A DNA stretch of 38,739 nucleotides from a virus. The stretch lies in the IMG/VR virus record IMGVR_UViG_3300025312_000012, positions 1 to 38,739 of that record, one strand, 5' to 3'. Every line of letters starts with the position of its first letter. The stretch's first letter is position 1. Positions 8,355 to 18,543 of this stretch are shown piece after piece. The position numbers were made by a program, and so were the translations under genes. The notes under the pieces were generated by a model. It was not told the origin of the DNA. It did not search any database and saw only the letters and a list, made by a program, of their open reading frames with translations.

Positions 8355-11300
8355 ATGAATTATCCTAATACGCCACAGATAGGAGAAGTGGAATCGCCGG
8401 CCGGAGCTGCATTTCCTACGCCTGTTGAGCCACCGCCAGAAAACATAGAGGTTCAAGAAGATATTCTTGAGAGAATACGCAAGCTTGATGAAAAAATAAA
8501 TCCTTATCTAAATCAAGCTACTCCTTCCGCTGCTCCCGACAATACCGAACGTGGTGATTATCCCGTTGATATGGCAGGGAATGTATCAAGATTATTTGGC
8601 AGGGCAATAAACGAGGGGTATAAAGAATACGGCAGTCCTGATAGAGATGGCAGGGATGCACAGGGGCAAGCGACTATTCTTCCCGCCGAAGATTACGAAA
8701 CTGGTATGTCTGCGGACAAGCAAGGCGAGGAAATGGTTAGGTTGAATAAGGAATTATACTCATTGGTGCAAAGTGGCGAGATTGATAACGACCAGCATTT
8801 TAATATATTCAACGCTCCGGTTGACGAATCTAAATTTCAAAAGGTATATAGCGACTGGGTGTATGGTCGCAAGAAACTTTCCGAGAAAGCTATCAGTGTG
8901 ATGGGTCGTCTTTATGCCTTGCATAGACGAAGCCAAAGTGCAAAGATATTGCAAAGTCGCTTTGATGAGGCAACTGCCCTTGGTGTAAATGTAGCAGGAT
9001 TTGAAACTGGTATAGGTGCAGGCACGGGCAAAATACGAATACAGAAATTATTAGAGCAACAATTAGGAATAGGCGAGATTGGCAAAACAGATATAAAGCT
9101 TAATCCGCTTGCTTGGGTGATAGGTAAAGATACTCCGTGGTGGCTCGGCGGAGAATTGAGTATCGGTAGTTTATCTGCGGTAGTTGGTTTTGTGACTGAG
9201 CTATTGTTCGACCCTACTACCTACTTAACTTTCGGCGTTGGTAAGGTGGTGACTATGATACCCGCAAAACAGGTAAGTGCGGCGATAGCAAAATCTACGC
9301 TCATTCCTGCCCTTGCAAGACCTGTTGCTTTTAGACAAGGAGATATACGTCTGACAGAACAGGGAGTAAAATTACTTTACGAGCTCAAGGCGTTCGTGGG
9401 TAAAGATGAAGCTATCTCTATACTTGCAAGCTCTTTAAGCGTGGCGAATAAGTATAGTGCGAGGGTAGGAGCAGAAATGCTCACGTCAAAAATTGGTAGA
9501 ACTGTTACTGCGAGCGAAGTATTGTCCTTATCGAAAAGACGGGGTATAGGATTGGGTATACCGTTTACCCGATGGGAAACAGGCAGATTACCTACAGGCA
9601 GATACCTAAAGCAATTTGCGGATATGCTGAGATTGCGAGGCGAAATGCTTGTAAATAAATCCGCCGAAAAACTTATAGCAAAAGACCCTGTATTCTATTC
9701 TTACGCAAAAAGATTATATACGGGCGTAGATAAGACAGTAGAGGCATTGAGCAGGTTATTCGTTGGCCCCTCAAGATTGCCTCATCTACAGGAATTGTCA
9801 AAGTTACGAAACAGAGTAAAGATGGGTAAATCTCGTGCGATAGTGGATGAGTTTGTGGCTATCGCAGATGAGTATAAGAGCATCCTGCGAAATCCAGAAC
9901 TACGAAAGAGTGTCAATCGGGAGATTTGGGATAGGGTCGAGGAGGATATTGTAAAATCTGAATTTAATTTGGCAGCAAGAAAAGAAGCGGCTATTGGATA
10001 TGCTATCCAACACGAACCCGTAGCTTTAACCGTAAAAAAAGCCCCAGAGGTTATTAAGGATAAGGCAGGGGAGATTATTATTCCATTAGACGAAATGGTT
10101 GCCGATGTAAAAATTTGGTTTGCAAAGATAGCCAAAATGGACGTTGAGCTTTATAAAATACTTGATCAATCCCAGGTTATATCGAGTTATGCTTACAGGG
10201 AATTATCTGACGAGGCAAGGCAATTTGCTATAAAACATAATTTCCTTACGAGTGGTGGCGGTTACAAAGAATTTACAACGTGGATGTCCAGTCAAGAGGG
10301 AAGAAAGCTTGGGAACTATAGACATAATTATATTCAGGAGTTAGCACGAGAAGGGAATTTATCGAGAATTTTCGGCGAGCAATCGCAATGGCGAGATTTC
10401 AGGGGTGATTTCTATGTAGATGATATGCTTGAGGGTATGTTGAGGCGTGCCTTGAATAGTGTCAAGACAGGTGAAAATGCAGTAATGGTAAGAGACGCAC
10501 TCGATACATTTGCCTACAAGAAGATTAAAGCTACTTACAATTTAGAGATAGACAGGGCGTTGAGAGAATTTCCCGATGCAACCTCATATAGGGAATTGAG
10601 TGGTGCGACTGTAGGGCTTGAGGAAGCAATGGCAGGCAGGGCGATGGCTACTGGCGAATATGTCTATATAGTCAATAGGGAGATAGCGGAGAATTTGAAA
10701 CAAACATGTCGATTCCTTGTCAATCAGGAAGATGAGGCGGTGTTGTGGTGGAAATCCTTTTCTAAAAATTATGATGATTTTATAACTAACTGGCAGAAGC
10801 AGGCAACAATTATAAGACCTGACTATCATTTAGCCAACGCTATATCTGATTATTATAGGTGGTTTTCGTGGAAAGCATTAGGCGATACTATACCCGAAAT
10901 AACTCATAACTTTAGATATTCCAATAACCTATCCTTGAGCGTAATGAAAGATAGAGGATACTTTAACGATATGAACAAAAAGATATTCGGGGAAAAGATA
11001 GGCGGAATAATTGATAAGTATAAGGTTCCTGTTCCCCTCGAAGCTACAAAGAAGCTTACCGAGAAAGAAATGGCATTGGCAAATGAATGGCTTGATGAGG
11101 CAATTTACTATAACGTATTTACTCTCGGTTCGTTTGATGATACTATGATGTTGCGGGCAGGAGCATTGCCTAACAGGGAATATCAAAGGGAATTGATGAA
11201 AGTAATTTATGGCGTAGATGTTCCGCCTCGGGGGCTTATGGATGCTATTTTTAAGTACTCACAATTTGAAAAACTATCGGATATCGGAGCAAATCTTGGG

Positions 11301-12311
11301 GCATATGCCGAGAACCAAAGACGACTGGCTCTTTATTTTGCTCAAAGATATCAGGGGAAATCTGTTCCGAAGGCACTCGAAGTGGTAGATAAGATTATGT
11401 ATACCAGCAGGATGTATACGGAATTTGAGAAAAAGTATGCAAGACGGATTATAATGTTCTACGGCTGGATGAGGAACAATATCCCTGCTATGATAGAGAA
11501 CCTTGTATTGCATCCGTTCGAGGCATTATTCCCGTATCGAGTTATAAACTCAATCAGAATGAATAGTCAGGACGAAGACGAACTCATAAAAGAGCTATAC
11601 CCTGCCTATGTCCACGATAACTGGGGAGTTCCGATACGGAGAGTAGGGGGCGAGCAACAGATGTTTTTGGCAGGCAGATATTTCTCTGTCTCGGATTTAT
11701 GGAGCAAGGGAATATTCTCGACGCTTTCGGGTGATACAGACAAGACAACGAAATTTTTGCTTAATAGTTTAACACCTGCCATAAAAGGGGGACTGAATGT
11801 TGCAGGATACGAACTCGCTCCGATTTGGAGCGATAGAAATATTGCACCCATACCTACCGAACAAACGGAATTTTTAGGTATAGAGATGTCAAGGCGTGTA
11901 GCTCAAGCTACAAAAAGTTTATTTCCTGCTCTATATTTGGCAGATAGATTAGTATCAGGCAAGTTATCGATTCCTGAATTCGTTACGGGAATACGAACCG
12001 TAGGATTAAAGGAAGTCCAGTTATTAGAGGGCGGCTCATACAGAGCTAACAATATGATAAGGGAATTAAGCGGCCAGATAAAGAAACTGGCAAAGCGAAG
12101 CGAGGAAGCGTTGAATACGGGGAATAAAGACAAGGCGATATCTTTGGTGGGGGACGCTACCGCATTACAGACAGATAGGGAAGCGTGGAGAATCAGATTA
12201 AGAGAGATTACACGGAAGCTACGGGAACTTGGCGAGAGAAAAGAATTGAAAGTATCGGCAGATAAGGCATTACGACGGGTAAAAGCTAAACTTGAAGAAG
12301 GAGAAGAATAA
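8355..12311 (+). CDS. Giant internal virion / ejection protein candidate
   Basis: A 1,318-residue protein. It has a Pro-rich N-terminus, a hydrophobic stretch at about residues 266-305 (LSIGSLSAVVGFVTELLF) that could insert in a membrane, then long amphipathic helices. Near residue 1030 it carries ARRIIMFYGWMRNNIPAM, a pattern I associate with very large internal or polyvalent virion proteins of short-tailed phages. No lytic transglycosylase or peptidase signature was seen. It follows the hub and precedes a second giant protein, so delivery into the cell with the DNA is a reasonable inference. The start has no clear ribosome binding site. Confidence 0.68.
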   Translation: MNYPNTPQIGEVESPAGAAFPTPVEPPPENIEVQEDILERIRKLDEKINPYLNQATPSAAPDNTERGDYPVDMAGNVSRLFGRAINEGYKEYGSPDRDGRDAQGQATILPAEDYETGMSADKQGEEMVRLNKELYSLVQSGEIDNDQHFNIFNAPVDESKFQKVYSDWVYGRKKLSEKAISVMGRLYALHRRSQSAKILQSRFDEATALGVNVAGFETGIGAGTGKIRIQKLLEQQLGIGEIGKTDIKLNPLAWVIGKDTPWWLGGELSIGSLSAVVGFVTELLFDPTTYLTFGVGKVVTMIPAKQVSAAIAKSTLIPALARPVAFRQGDIRLTEQGVKLLYELKAFVGKDEAISILASSLSVANKYSARVGAEMLTSKIGRTVTASEVLSLSKRRGIGLGIPFTRWETGRLPTGRYLKQFADMLRLRGEMLVNKSAEKLIAKDPVFYSYAKRLYTGVDKTVEALSRLFVGPSRLPHLQELSKLRNRVKMGKSRAIVDEFVAIADEYKSILRNPELRKSVNREIWDRVEEDIVKSEFNLAARKEAAIGYAIQHEPVALTVKKAPEVIKDKAGEIIIPLDEMVADVKIWFAKIAKMDVELYKILDQSQVISSYAYRELSDEARQFAIKHNFLTSGGGYKEFTTWMSSQEGRKLGNYRHNYIQELAREGNLSRIFGEQSQWRDFRGDFYVDDMLEGMLRRALNSVKTGENAVMVRDALDTFAYKKIKATYNLEIDRALREFPDATSYRELSGATVGLEEAMAGRAMATGEYVYIVNREIAENLKQTCRFLVNQEDEAVLWWKSFSKNYDDFITNWQKQATIIRPDYHLANAISDYYRWFSWKALGDTIPEITHNFRYSNNLSLSVMKDRGYFNDMNKKIFGEKIGGIIDKYKVPVPLEATKKLTEKEMALANEWLDEAIYYNVFTLGSFDDTMMLRAGALPNREYQRELMKVIYGVDVPPRGLMDAIFKYSQFEKLSDIGANLGAYAENQRRLALYFAQRYQGKSVPKALEVVDKIMYTSRMYTEFEKKYARRIIMFYGWMRNNIPAMIENLVLHPFEALFPYRVINSIRMNSQDEDELIKELYPAYVHDNWGVPIRRVGGEQQMFLAGRYFSVSDLWSKGIFSTLSGDTDKTTKFLLNSLTPAIKGGLNVAGYELAPIWSDRNIAPIPTEQTEFLGIEMSRRVAQATKSLFPALYLADRLVSGKLSIPEFVTGIRTVGLKEVQLLEGGSYRANNMIRELSGQIKKLAKRSEEALNTGNKDKAISLVGDATALQTDREAWRIRLREITRKLRELGERKELKVSADKALRRVKAKLEEGEE

Positions 12312-12314
12312 TTT

Positions 12315-12542
12315 ATGGCTACATTTAGAACGCCTGCGGAAAGAGGAAAGATAACGCCCTGGTGGCTAAAACTTTTAGGAGAACATCCCGAAAAGTTAGG
12401 GAGAAAGAGGGTTTGGCTACCCAAAAGGGTGGCGCAGCAGGAAGAGGCAACGTTAGAACCAATGCCTAAACCTATTCTACCTTTAGCTTTTTCACAGGAA
12501 CTTGATAGATTAGCGGAAATGGGCATTATACCAAAGGAGTAA
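12315..12542 (+). CDS. Small hypothetical protein between the two giant proteins
   Basis: A 75-residue protein with a good site (GAAGGAG) and gaps of only 3-4 bp on both sides, so it belongs to the structural operon. It is basic and Pro-containing (TPAERGKITPWWLKLLGEHP at the N-terminus), with an amphipathic C-terminal helix (FSQELDRLAEMG). The position suggests a virion assembly or chaperone-like role for its neighbours. No family is recognised. Confidence 0.72.
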   Translation: MATFRTPAERGKITPWWLKLLGEHPEKLGRKRVWLPKRVAQQEEATLEPMPKPILPLAFSQELDRLAEMGIIPKE

Positions 12543-12546
12543 CATC

Positions 12547-15500
12547 ATGGCTGATTTTTACGGAAAGAACGACGAAGGATACGTAGGTAATGACAAGTAT
12601 CGGCTTGGTGGCGTCACCTATTACGGCGCGACAAGTTACAATGCGGCTAAAGCCCGATGGGAGCAATATAGTAAATCCCGGCAAACACCCCCCGCCACAG
12701 CAGGGTCGAGCGTAAGGACAGATGCATGGGGTAATCCTATTGAGAGGAATATGGGGCTCGCCGGTGGCGGTACGCAGCCGATTACTCCTCCTACAACAAA
12801 TATCAATCCCTGGGATTATTTATCACAGGGATTGGGAACCACAGGAGGACAACCAGGAGGAAGAACTACTCCAGGAACTACTCCAGAAGTATTTACCTAT
12901 AAAGGCGTAACCTATGATTTTTCGGACAAAACTGCCCCCTTATGGACTGGTGCAAAGAATGACGCATATCAGGCATATTTGCAAGGCATAGGGAAAAGTA
13001 TTCCCAGCACTGCTAATGTATCCGCCTATGAGGAAAGACGAGGGGGGTTATTAGACGAAGCACAGAGATTGGTGCAACCACCACCACAAACTACGGGAAT
13101 TGCTCCGTCGAGAGCTGCGTCAGTTTCGTTTCCTTTGGGTGGCGGATTTTCTACTACTACTATTATGGGGCAAGCTCCATCAGGAACTTATGCAGGAGCG
13201 GCTACACCACCACCTACTCCTGTTCCAGCAACTCCTCCAGCACCGACACCCACTCCGACACCTATTACTCAAGCAGATAGGGCTGCTGAAATGTTAAGGG
13301 CATCTATGGTGGGTGGTGGTGGAGCGGAAGCAAGGGGGGCTAGACCACAAGGAGCACTGCCAACGGAAGTAGGATATCCATCTGGCAGGTATCAGGAAGG
13401 TGCGACAGCAGCGGAACCTATTACAGGTATTAGGGAGCCGCGAGGGGCAGGAATGATTGCTCCTGTATCTATAAGGGGAACTGGTGAAACTGGTCGGCTT
13501 GGCTTGCCACTTCGATATGAATCACTGGTGGGGCAGGTGCAACCCGAACATTTGCCCGTAAGCCCCGAATTAACAAAAGGGTTAGTAAAGACAGGAGCTG
13601 GCGTCGGTGGAGGGATAGGCGGAATGTTAGGTGGCCCCACGCAGGGATATGTCGCACAATTAGCGGACTGGCAAGAAAAGCAACGGACAACAAATATTGT
13701 CGCCACAAATAAGTATTTCAAGCAATTCGAAACAAAAGAAGAAGCTATTCCGTCACCGATTACTCCTTATGAACACATCGAGGTAAAGGAAGAAGAACCG
13801 CCAAAACCTACCGAAAGCGAGAAGCCAAAAGACGAAACGATAGATTTATCTAAACTACAGGAATATATAACGGAACGCCAATCGCAGCTGGAGGAATTAT
13901 CCCGATTAAAGCAATCAATGAGAAATGGCACTGTTCCTTATGACGATAAGAAGTATAGGGAATATACGGAAATGGGGAAAGCAAAAGAAGCTGAGCTTGT
14001 AAAATTAAGGCAAATGGTTACGCAACCTACTACCCAAGTTTCTCAAAAGAAAGCGACAGCAAAAAAACCTACCAAGCCGTCATACGAGGATACCGAAGAG
14101 CAGATAAGGGCAAGGGCGACAGAAGATGCCAAAATCTATGACGATAGTGGCTATGCATGGAGACAGACAGAAAAGATGCTGGAGTCGCAAAGAGATGCCG
14201 AACAACCTCCCGATATTGCCGATAAGGCAGCAAGGGCTTCGATAACTGATGATATTAAGACATACGGCGGAGTTTATAGGAAAGCTTTTGATGAGGCGAA
14301 AAAACAACCTGAAAAGACGGCCGAACAAACTCGCCAAACTGGATTAGAGGACTTAAAGGATAGAATAACCATCGAGAAAGAAAAGGGTGTAGCGGGCGAT
14401 ACGGAAGCATTAGACAAGATAATGGAGGAAGCTACAGCTATTGAACGCGAGGCAGGCAGGTCGGATTCCGAAGCAAGAGACATTGCGAGGGATGCCTATA
14501 GAACCCAATCCGATATTATTAGTAAGGGCACAACCGAGGAAGTTAAAAACGCAGAAACGGGAGTTGACATTTTAACCAAAGGAATTACGAGAAGACTGCC
14601 TTATCTTACCGATGAGGAGAAATTGGCTATACTTGAGGACTTACAGGCAAAGAAAACTGATATTGAAAAAGCTATAAATAATAATCCAAATCTAACTCCT
14701 CCTGATATTCGAGGATTGACTGAGGCAATAAGCAAGCTATTGGACGCTGAAGATAAAATAAGAGACAGCATAGCAGATACATCTGCCGCGGGGAGAGAGA
14801 AAAAAATAGAAGGATACTTAACTGACCCTGCCAACGATAACCCCAAAACCGCATTGGAAAATGCCGAAACTGCCGACCAGTTATTAAGGAACTGGGGCGA
14901 CAGCATAGCGGAGCCAGGGCAGTCGTGGATGAACCCTGAAACGTGGGGAGAACAGAAAAACGCAAGGGATATAAAAGAATACGAGGAAGCGTTACCGAAA
15001 TTACAGGACGACATAAATAAACTTAGGAGTAAAGCATATACGGACAGCCAAAAGGATTATGTAAATAGATTGAATGCCCTTGCCGCCGATAAGGACGACA
15101 GAGTAAACAGAACGATAGGTGAGATTAAAGCAAATGTGGGAATAATGAACAATGGTGGTTATACACCATACCAAGTTGAATCTATGTTAGATGAACTAAA
15201 AAAGTGGACAAATAACTACTTTGGCAAATTGACAGAACAGGAAGGTGAGTTGTACTATTATGCTGAGGGGAAAGCGGGGGTAATAACTAAATACCATCCG
15301 GGTCATAAGAAAACGACGGAAATAGAGATAGCAGAACAAAAGTTTGCAACCAATATAGAGGAAGCACAAAATAAACTGACTACCGAAATGAATGTAGCAA
15401 GAAGTGCCACCCAAGAGAAAATCGGCAAGGAGAAAGCTGATAACTGGGATGACTATCGGGAGAGTATGGCGGAGGAACTTAATAAATATCAGGGGCCTAT

Positions 15501-16344
15501 ACTACCTGGCGAAGATGTGGAATTGGCAAAAGTAATTGAAGAAGTAACCAAGCGAGGTGGCCCCAATGAGGATGAAAAGAAGGAATTCAAAGACCTTATG
15601 AACGCTTTCCTTTCGCTTGAAAAGATGGAAAAGCAAATGGTTGATGAATATGGTAGCATAGGCAACCTTATCAATAAAGGACAGAAACCAGAACTTGAAG
15701 CTATTATAAATATCAATAATGATATAGCTAATATCCTGGGGCAAATATTTTTCAAGAACGAGACATATAAGGACAAACTTGACAGGTTAGCACTTGAGCA
15801 ACAGGACGAAGCCAATAAGGCAATCAAGAAATCAATAGACACGTTAGGCAAAGACCACTCAGCAGATATGAATGACTGGAATATATCACCCGAGAGATTT
15901 GCTAAATCTGGTATTACTCCGAATACGTTAGAGAAATTCCTTAAGTCGGTTAAAGCTGCACTTAACGACATAAACGATATTCTCAATGACCCTAATCCTG
16001 CGTTGCTGGCTAAAAAAGAAGGCAAGAAAAAGTTTTTAGATAAGATACTTGAAGTAAAGAGGAATGATGACCCCATCGAAAGAGCTGACAGGGGACAAGG
16101 CGGACAAGGCAGACAACAACAATTAAGATGGCCCCAAGCAAACGTAAGAGGCGGTGGCAATATGGTAGGCAGGGGATTAGGATTTCCCCCGATTCGGAAT
16201 ATTCAGGGTGGAGTGGCTGGTGTGCCTATAATAAGAGGCGGACAACCTTTAGAAAGAACAGGGCGAGTGGGTATAATTCCAAGATTACCTGCGCTACGAA
16301 CCATAAGAGAAGTTCCTACTAAGCCAATCAAGAAGGGAAGGTAG
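12547..16344 (+). CDS. Second giant coiled-coil virion protein
   Basis: A 1,265-residue protein with ribosome site AAAGGAG. The first third is low-complexity, rich in Gly, Pro and Thr, including a PTP-type run near residue 230. The central 700 residues are highly charged and strongly predicted by eye to be coiled coil (many KAEELxKL-like heptads). The last 70 residues are Gly/Arg-rich (GGQGRQQQLRWPQANVRGGG). No catalytic motif is visible. Size, position and lack of domain structure match ejection or internal core proteins of podoviruses. A tail spike is less likely because beta-helix repeats are absent. Confidence 0.68.
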   Translation: MADFYGKNDEGYVGNDKYRLGGVTYYGATSYNAAKARWEQYSKSRQTPPATAGSSVRTDAWGNPIERNMGLAGGGTQPITPPTTNINPWDYLSQGLGTTGGQPGGRTTPGTTPEVFTYKGVTYDFSDKTAPLWTGAKNDAYQAYLQGIGKSIPSTANVSAYEERRGGLLDEAQRLVQPPPQTTGIAPSRAASVSFPLGGGFSTTTIMGQAPSGTYAGAATPPPTPVPATPPAPTPTPTPITQADRAAEMLRASMVGGGGAEARGARPQGALPTEVGYPSGRYQEGATAAEPITGIREPRGAGMIAPVSIRGTGETGRLGLPLRYESLVGQVQPEHLPVSPELTKGLVKTGAGVGGGIGGMLGGPTQGYVAQLADWQEKQRTTNIVATNKYFKQFETKEEAIPSPITPYEHIEVKEEEPPKPTESEKPKDETIDLSKLQEYITERQSQLEELSRLKQSMRNGTVPYDDKKYREYTEMGKAKEAELVKLRQMVTQPTTQVSQKKATAKKPTKPSYEDTEEQIRARATEDAKIYDDSGYAWRQTEKMLESQRDAEQPPDIADKAARASITDDIKTYGGVYRKAFDEAKKQPEKTAEQTRQTGLEDLKDRITIEKEKGVAGDTEALDKIMEEATAIEREAGRSDSEARDIARDAYRTQSDIISKGTTEEVKNAETGVDILTKGITRRLPYLTDEEKLAILEDLQAKKTDIEKAINNNPNLTPPDIRGLTEAISKLLDAEDKIRDSIADTSAAGREKKIEGYLTDPANDNPKTALENAETADQLLRNWGDSIAEPGQSWMNPETWGEQKNARDIKEYEEALPKLQDDINKLRSKAYTDSQKDYVNRLNALAADKDDRVNRTIGEIKANVGIMNNGGYTPYQVESMLDELKKWTNNYFGKLTEQEGELYYYAEGKAGVITKYHPGHKKTTEIEIAEQKFATNIEEAQNKLTTEMNVARSATQEKIGKEKADNWDDYRESMAEELNKYQGPILPGEDVELAKVIEEVTKRGGPNEDEKKEFKDLMNAFLSLEKMEKQMVDEYGSIGNLINKGQKPELEAIININNDIANILGQIFFKNETYKDKLDRLALEQQDEANKAIKKSIDTLGKDHSADMNDWNISPERFAKSGITPNTLEKFLKSVKAALNDINDILNDPNPALLAKKEGKKKFLDKILEVKRNDDPIERADRGQGGQGRQQQLRWPQANVRGGGNMVGRGLGFPPIRNIQGGVAGVPIIRGGQPLERTGRVGIIPRLPALRTIREVPTKPIKKGR

Positions 16345-16346
16345 CT

Positions 16347-17387
16347 ATGCCAGAGATGACAGAATCTCAATGGCAAGATGCTTTCAATCGAAAGGTAAAA
16401 GAGCTCGGGGGATTTCGGGAATGGAGAACAAAGAATCCTCAAGTTACTGGTAACCTTCAGGAAAAATGGCAAACCGATAATCTCAAGGAACAGCAGAAAT
16501 GGTTAGAGGAAAATCCAAGACCTATCAGAAGAACACACGTAAATGTAAATGTCGCAACCGGACAACGGGAGGAAACCACTTCGCCTACACAAAAGAAACC
16601 GTCTATCAGCTCAATAAGAGATAGAGACGATAAGGAAGTGGGAAAAGCATTCCAACAAATAATAAATCCTGCGGTTATGGATCCCATACAGGGCGATATG
16701 ATAATGGCACCCCAAGATGGGCAATGGCGTAAATTGTCAATCGGAAGCAATTTCTCGTTGCTATCTATCTTAAGGAAAATACCTACGTGGGCAAGAATAG
16801 CTTCGGGTTTAACTATTACTGAAGTTAGCCCGGGGGTAATAGAGATAAGCTGGAGGGGCTTTGGGTTTTACTTTCAATCTGTTTTGCAAGCTACCAAAAG
16901 AAATTTAAACATATCGTTTCCCGGGAGTATCACCACAGAATATAGCAACACTTCGCCCTTTACGGATACCCATAACTATACAATCCGAGTAAATCAGACA
17001 AGCGCGCTGGCTGGCGAAGCTATTAGCTTTGGTGATATTTTATACGGAAACCCTTCGGATGGTAGAGTATATAAGGCTTCACGAGATACCATCAGCAAAA
17101 TGAATCCTCTCGGGGTTTCTTTTTCTGGCCCACATTCTATAGGTGCTTTGCTTTATGTTCATACCGGGCATGGTGTTTCTGTTAAACTTGAAGCCACCGC
17201 GGGAATTGATAAAGGGACGCCTTGCTATTTGGGATTGGCAGGCAAGGCAACGCCAATTGTGCCTACATCGGGAGCCGTAGTTGTGCTGGGGAAATTTACA
17301 CGGACACCATTTACCCTTCTACCGTTTCCTGGGTTTGATTTCAGCCATGTTATATTTAGTCCTCAAATACCTATCTTACTACAATGA
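16347..17387 (+). CDS. Fibre-associated / tail protein with a C-terminal beta domain
   Basis: A 346-residue protein. The N-terminal 100 residues are helical and charged (MTESQWQDAFNRKVKELGG). The C-terminal 150 residues are beta-rich: GDILYGNPSDGRVYKAS, then a shift to GTPCYLGLAGKATPIVPTSG. That last block resembles the two repeats of the protein crossing the window ends, so the genes may share a domain. It sits at the end of the structural operon, followed by an ATGA overlap with the next gene. Likely a tail or fibre component; the exact role is unknown. Confidence 0.65.
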   Translation: MPEMTESQWQDAFNRKVKELGGFREWRTKNPQVTGNLQEKWQTDNLKEQQKWLEENPRPIRRTHVNVNVATGQREETTSPTQKKPSISSIRDRDDKEVGKAFQQIINPAVMDPIQGDMIMAPQDGQWRKLSIGSNFSLLSILRKIPTWARIASGLTITEVSPGVIEISWRGFGFYFQSVLQATKRNLNISFPGSITTEYSNTSPFTDTHNYTIRVNQTSALAGEAISFGDILYGNPSDGRVYKASRDTISKMNPLGVSFSGPHSIGALLYVHTGHGVSVKLEATAGIDKGTPCYLGLAGKATPIVPTSGAVVVLGKFTRTPFTLLPFPGFDFSHVIFSPQIPILLQ

Positions 17388-18223
17388 CAGTATCAAGAGC
17401 AATATATTTACCTGACGGTAGTATAAACTACAATACTACCGACTTTGCAAATGGCATAGAGCAAGGAATGTTTATAACCGAGCTTGCTACGCCGGGGCAG
17501 GCAGTTCGGATAACTACAAGCGGAGTGTTCCGCGGGAATAACGCTCGTGATATTATAGCTCCGATTGCCAATATTCCTGCTACTGCCGCTGACGCTACGA
17601 ACGAGAGGATAGATATAGTCCAGGGGGATGCGGCGAGTAACATTATAAATATCAAGGATGGCACACCTGCGGTCTCGGATGATAGTAATCCAGTTCCTCC
17701 CGCTCCAGATACTGGCTTTGAGATACTTCGATATATTAAAAGACGTGCTAACAATAATGTGATTCTACGGAACGACGACGGTGTCAATAGTTTTTTGTAT
17801 GGCTTCAATTTTCAAAGATTTCTCCCTACTATAAGGGTGAAGGCAACGACAAGCAATCCGTCCTTCAATGCTACTACGTTTACGGGTATTTCTGAAATGG
17901 AAGTTGCGGTTTATCTGAAAAGAGATAGTGTAATAAGATTACAATTTAGTTCAAATTTGCAGATAAATAATGCCAATACTGAACTGGAGGTTGGATTTTT
18001 CGTAAATGGGTCGCAGATTGCTGGTGCTACGAATTTGTCAGAGGATAACTCCATAGTGGGAAGGGCGACGGCAAATTCCAAAACTTTCATATATATGTCA
18101 TCGCAGATTAGGTTGGCAGCTGGAGCATATAAGATTGTGGTTAAGGGATTCGTGAATTCCGGTTCCGTTACATTTTTGGCTATGCGTAGAAAAATGTTAT
18201 TCGATATTTTAGGAGAGACATAA
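17384..18223 (+). CDS. Baseplate/fibre-like protein with jelly-roll-like C-terminus
   Basis: A 279-residue protein starting in an ATGA overlap. The N-terminus contains ERIDIVQGDAASNIINIKDG, then SNPVPPAPDTG, a pattern typical of phage fibre-attachment or baseplate proteins. Residues about 145-275 alternate hydrophobic and polar residues in strands (RDSVIRLQFSSNLQINN, TFIYMSSQIRLAAGAYKIVV), like a TNF/C1q-type beta sandwich, a common shape for receptor-binding tips. The fold and the receptor role are inferences. Confidence 0.66.
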   Translation: MTVSRAIYLPDGSINYNTTDFANGIEQGMFITELATPGQAVRITTSGVFRGNNARDIIAPIANIPATAADATNERIDIVQGDAASNIINIKDGTPAVSDDSNPVPPAPDTGFEILRYIKRRANNNVILRNDDGVNSFLYGFNFQRFLPTIRVKATTSNPSFNATTFTGISEMEVAVYLKRDSVIRLQFSSNLQINNANTELEVGFFVNGSQIAGATNLSEDNSIVGRATANSKTFIYMSSQIRLAAGAYKIVVKGFVNSGSVTFLAMRRKMLFDILGET

Positions 18224-18472
18224 ATGTTATATAGTTATGAAAAAATTGATAGCGAAGTGGATTGGCTTGTCAAACACGCTGGGTATATAGCCAACGAGAT
18301 AAAGACAGAATTGGGATATAAATTAGAGGCAGAGGTCGAGGGGGATACGGGAGTAGTAGGTTTTGTAAAAGTAGATAGTATCGTTGTGGGTAATCGTCAT
18401 ATCCATATTGAATGCCCGGAACTTACCGCCAACGAGAAAACTACCCTCGATAGTATAATGGCAAGTTTATGA
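18224..18472 (+). CDS. Small hypothetical protein at the end of the late operon
   Basis: An 82-residue acidic protein with a good site (AGGAGA, 6 bases before ATG) that directly follows the fibre-like gene. It begins MLYSYEKIDSEVDWLVKHAG and ends with a helix, with a beta middle (VVGFVKVDSIVVGNRHIHIE). It could be a fibre chaperone or small tail subunit. No family is recognised. Its stop is overlapped by the start of a 24-codon frame. Confidence 0.72.
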   Translation: MLYSYEKIDSEVDWLVKHAGYIANEIKTELGYKLEAEVEGDTGVVGFVKVDSIVVGNRHIHIECPELTANEKTTLDSIMASL

Positions 18473-18543
18473 TAAACCATAGCGGCGATTATCAGAACCC
18501 AGACGGAAGCACTAACCATGATAACGATATAGAAGTTAGCTAA
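18469..18543 (+). CDS. Possible 24-residue peptide closing the late operon
   Basis: This ATG overlaps the stop of the 82-residue gene (ATGA at 18469-18472), as seen at other real junctions here. It encodes 24 residues (M-I-N-H-S-G-D-Y start, very polar and Asn/Asp-rich). Its TAA at 18541-18543 overlaps the stop of the convergent gene. It may be a real coupled peptide or simply an open frame produced by the junction. No ribosome binding site separate from coupling is visible. Confidence 0.4.
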   Translation: MINHSGDYQNPDGSTNHDNDIEVS

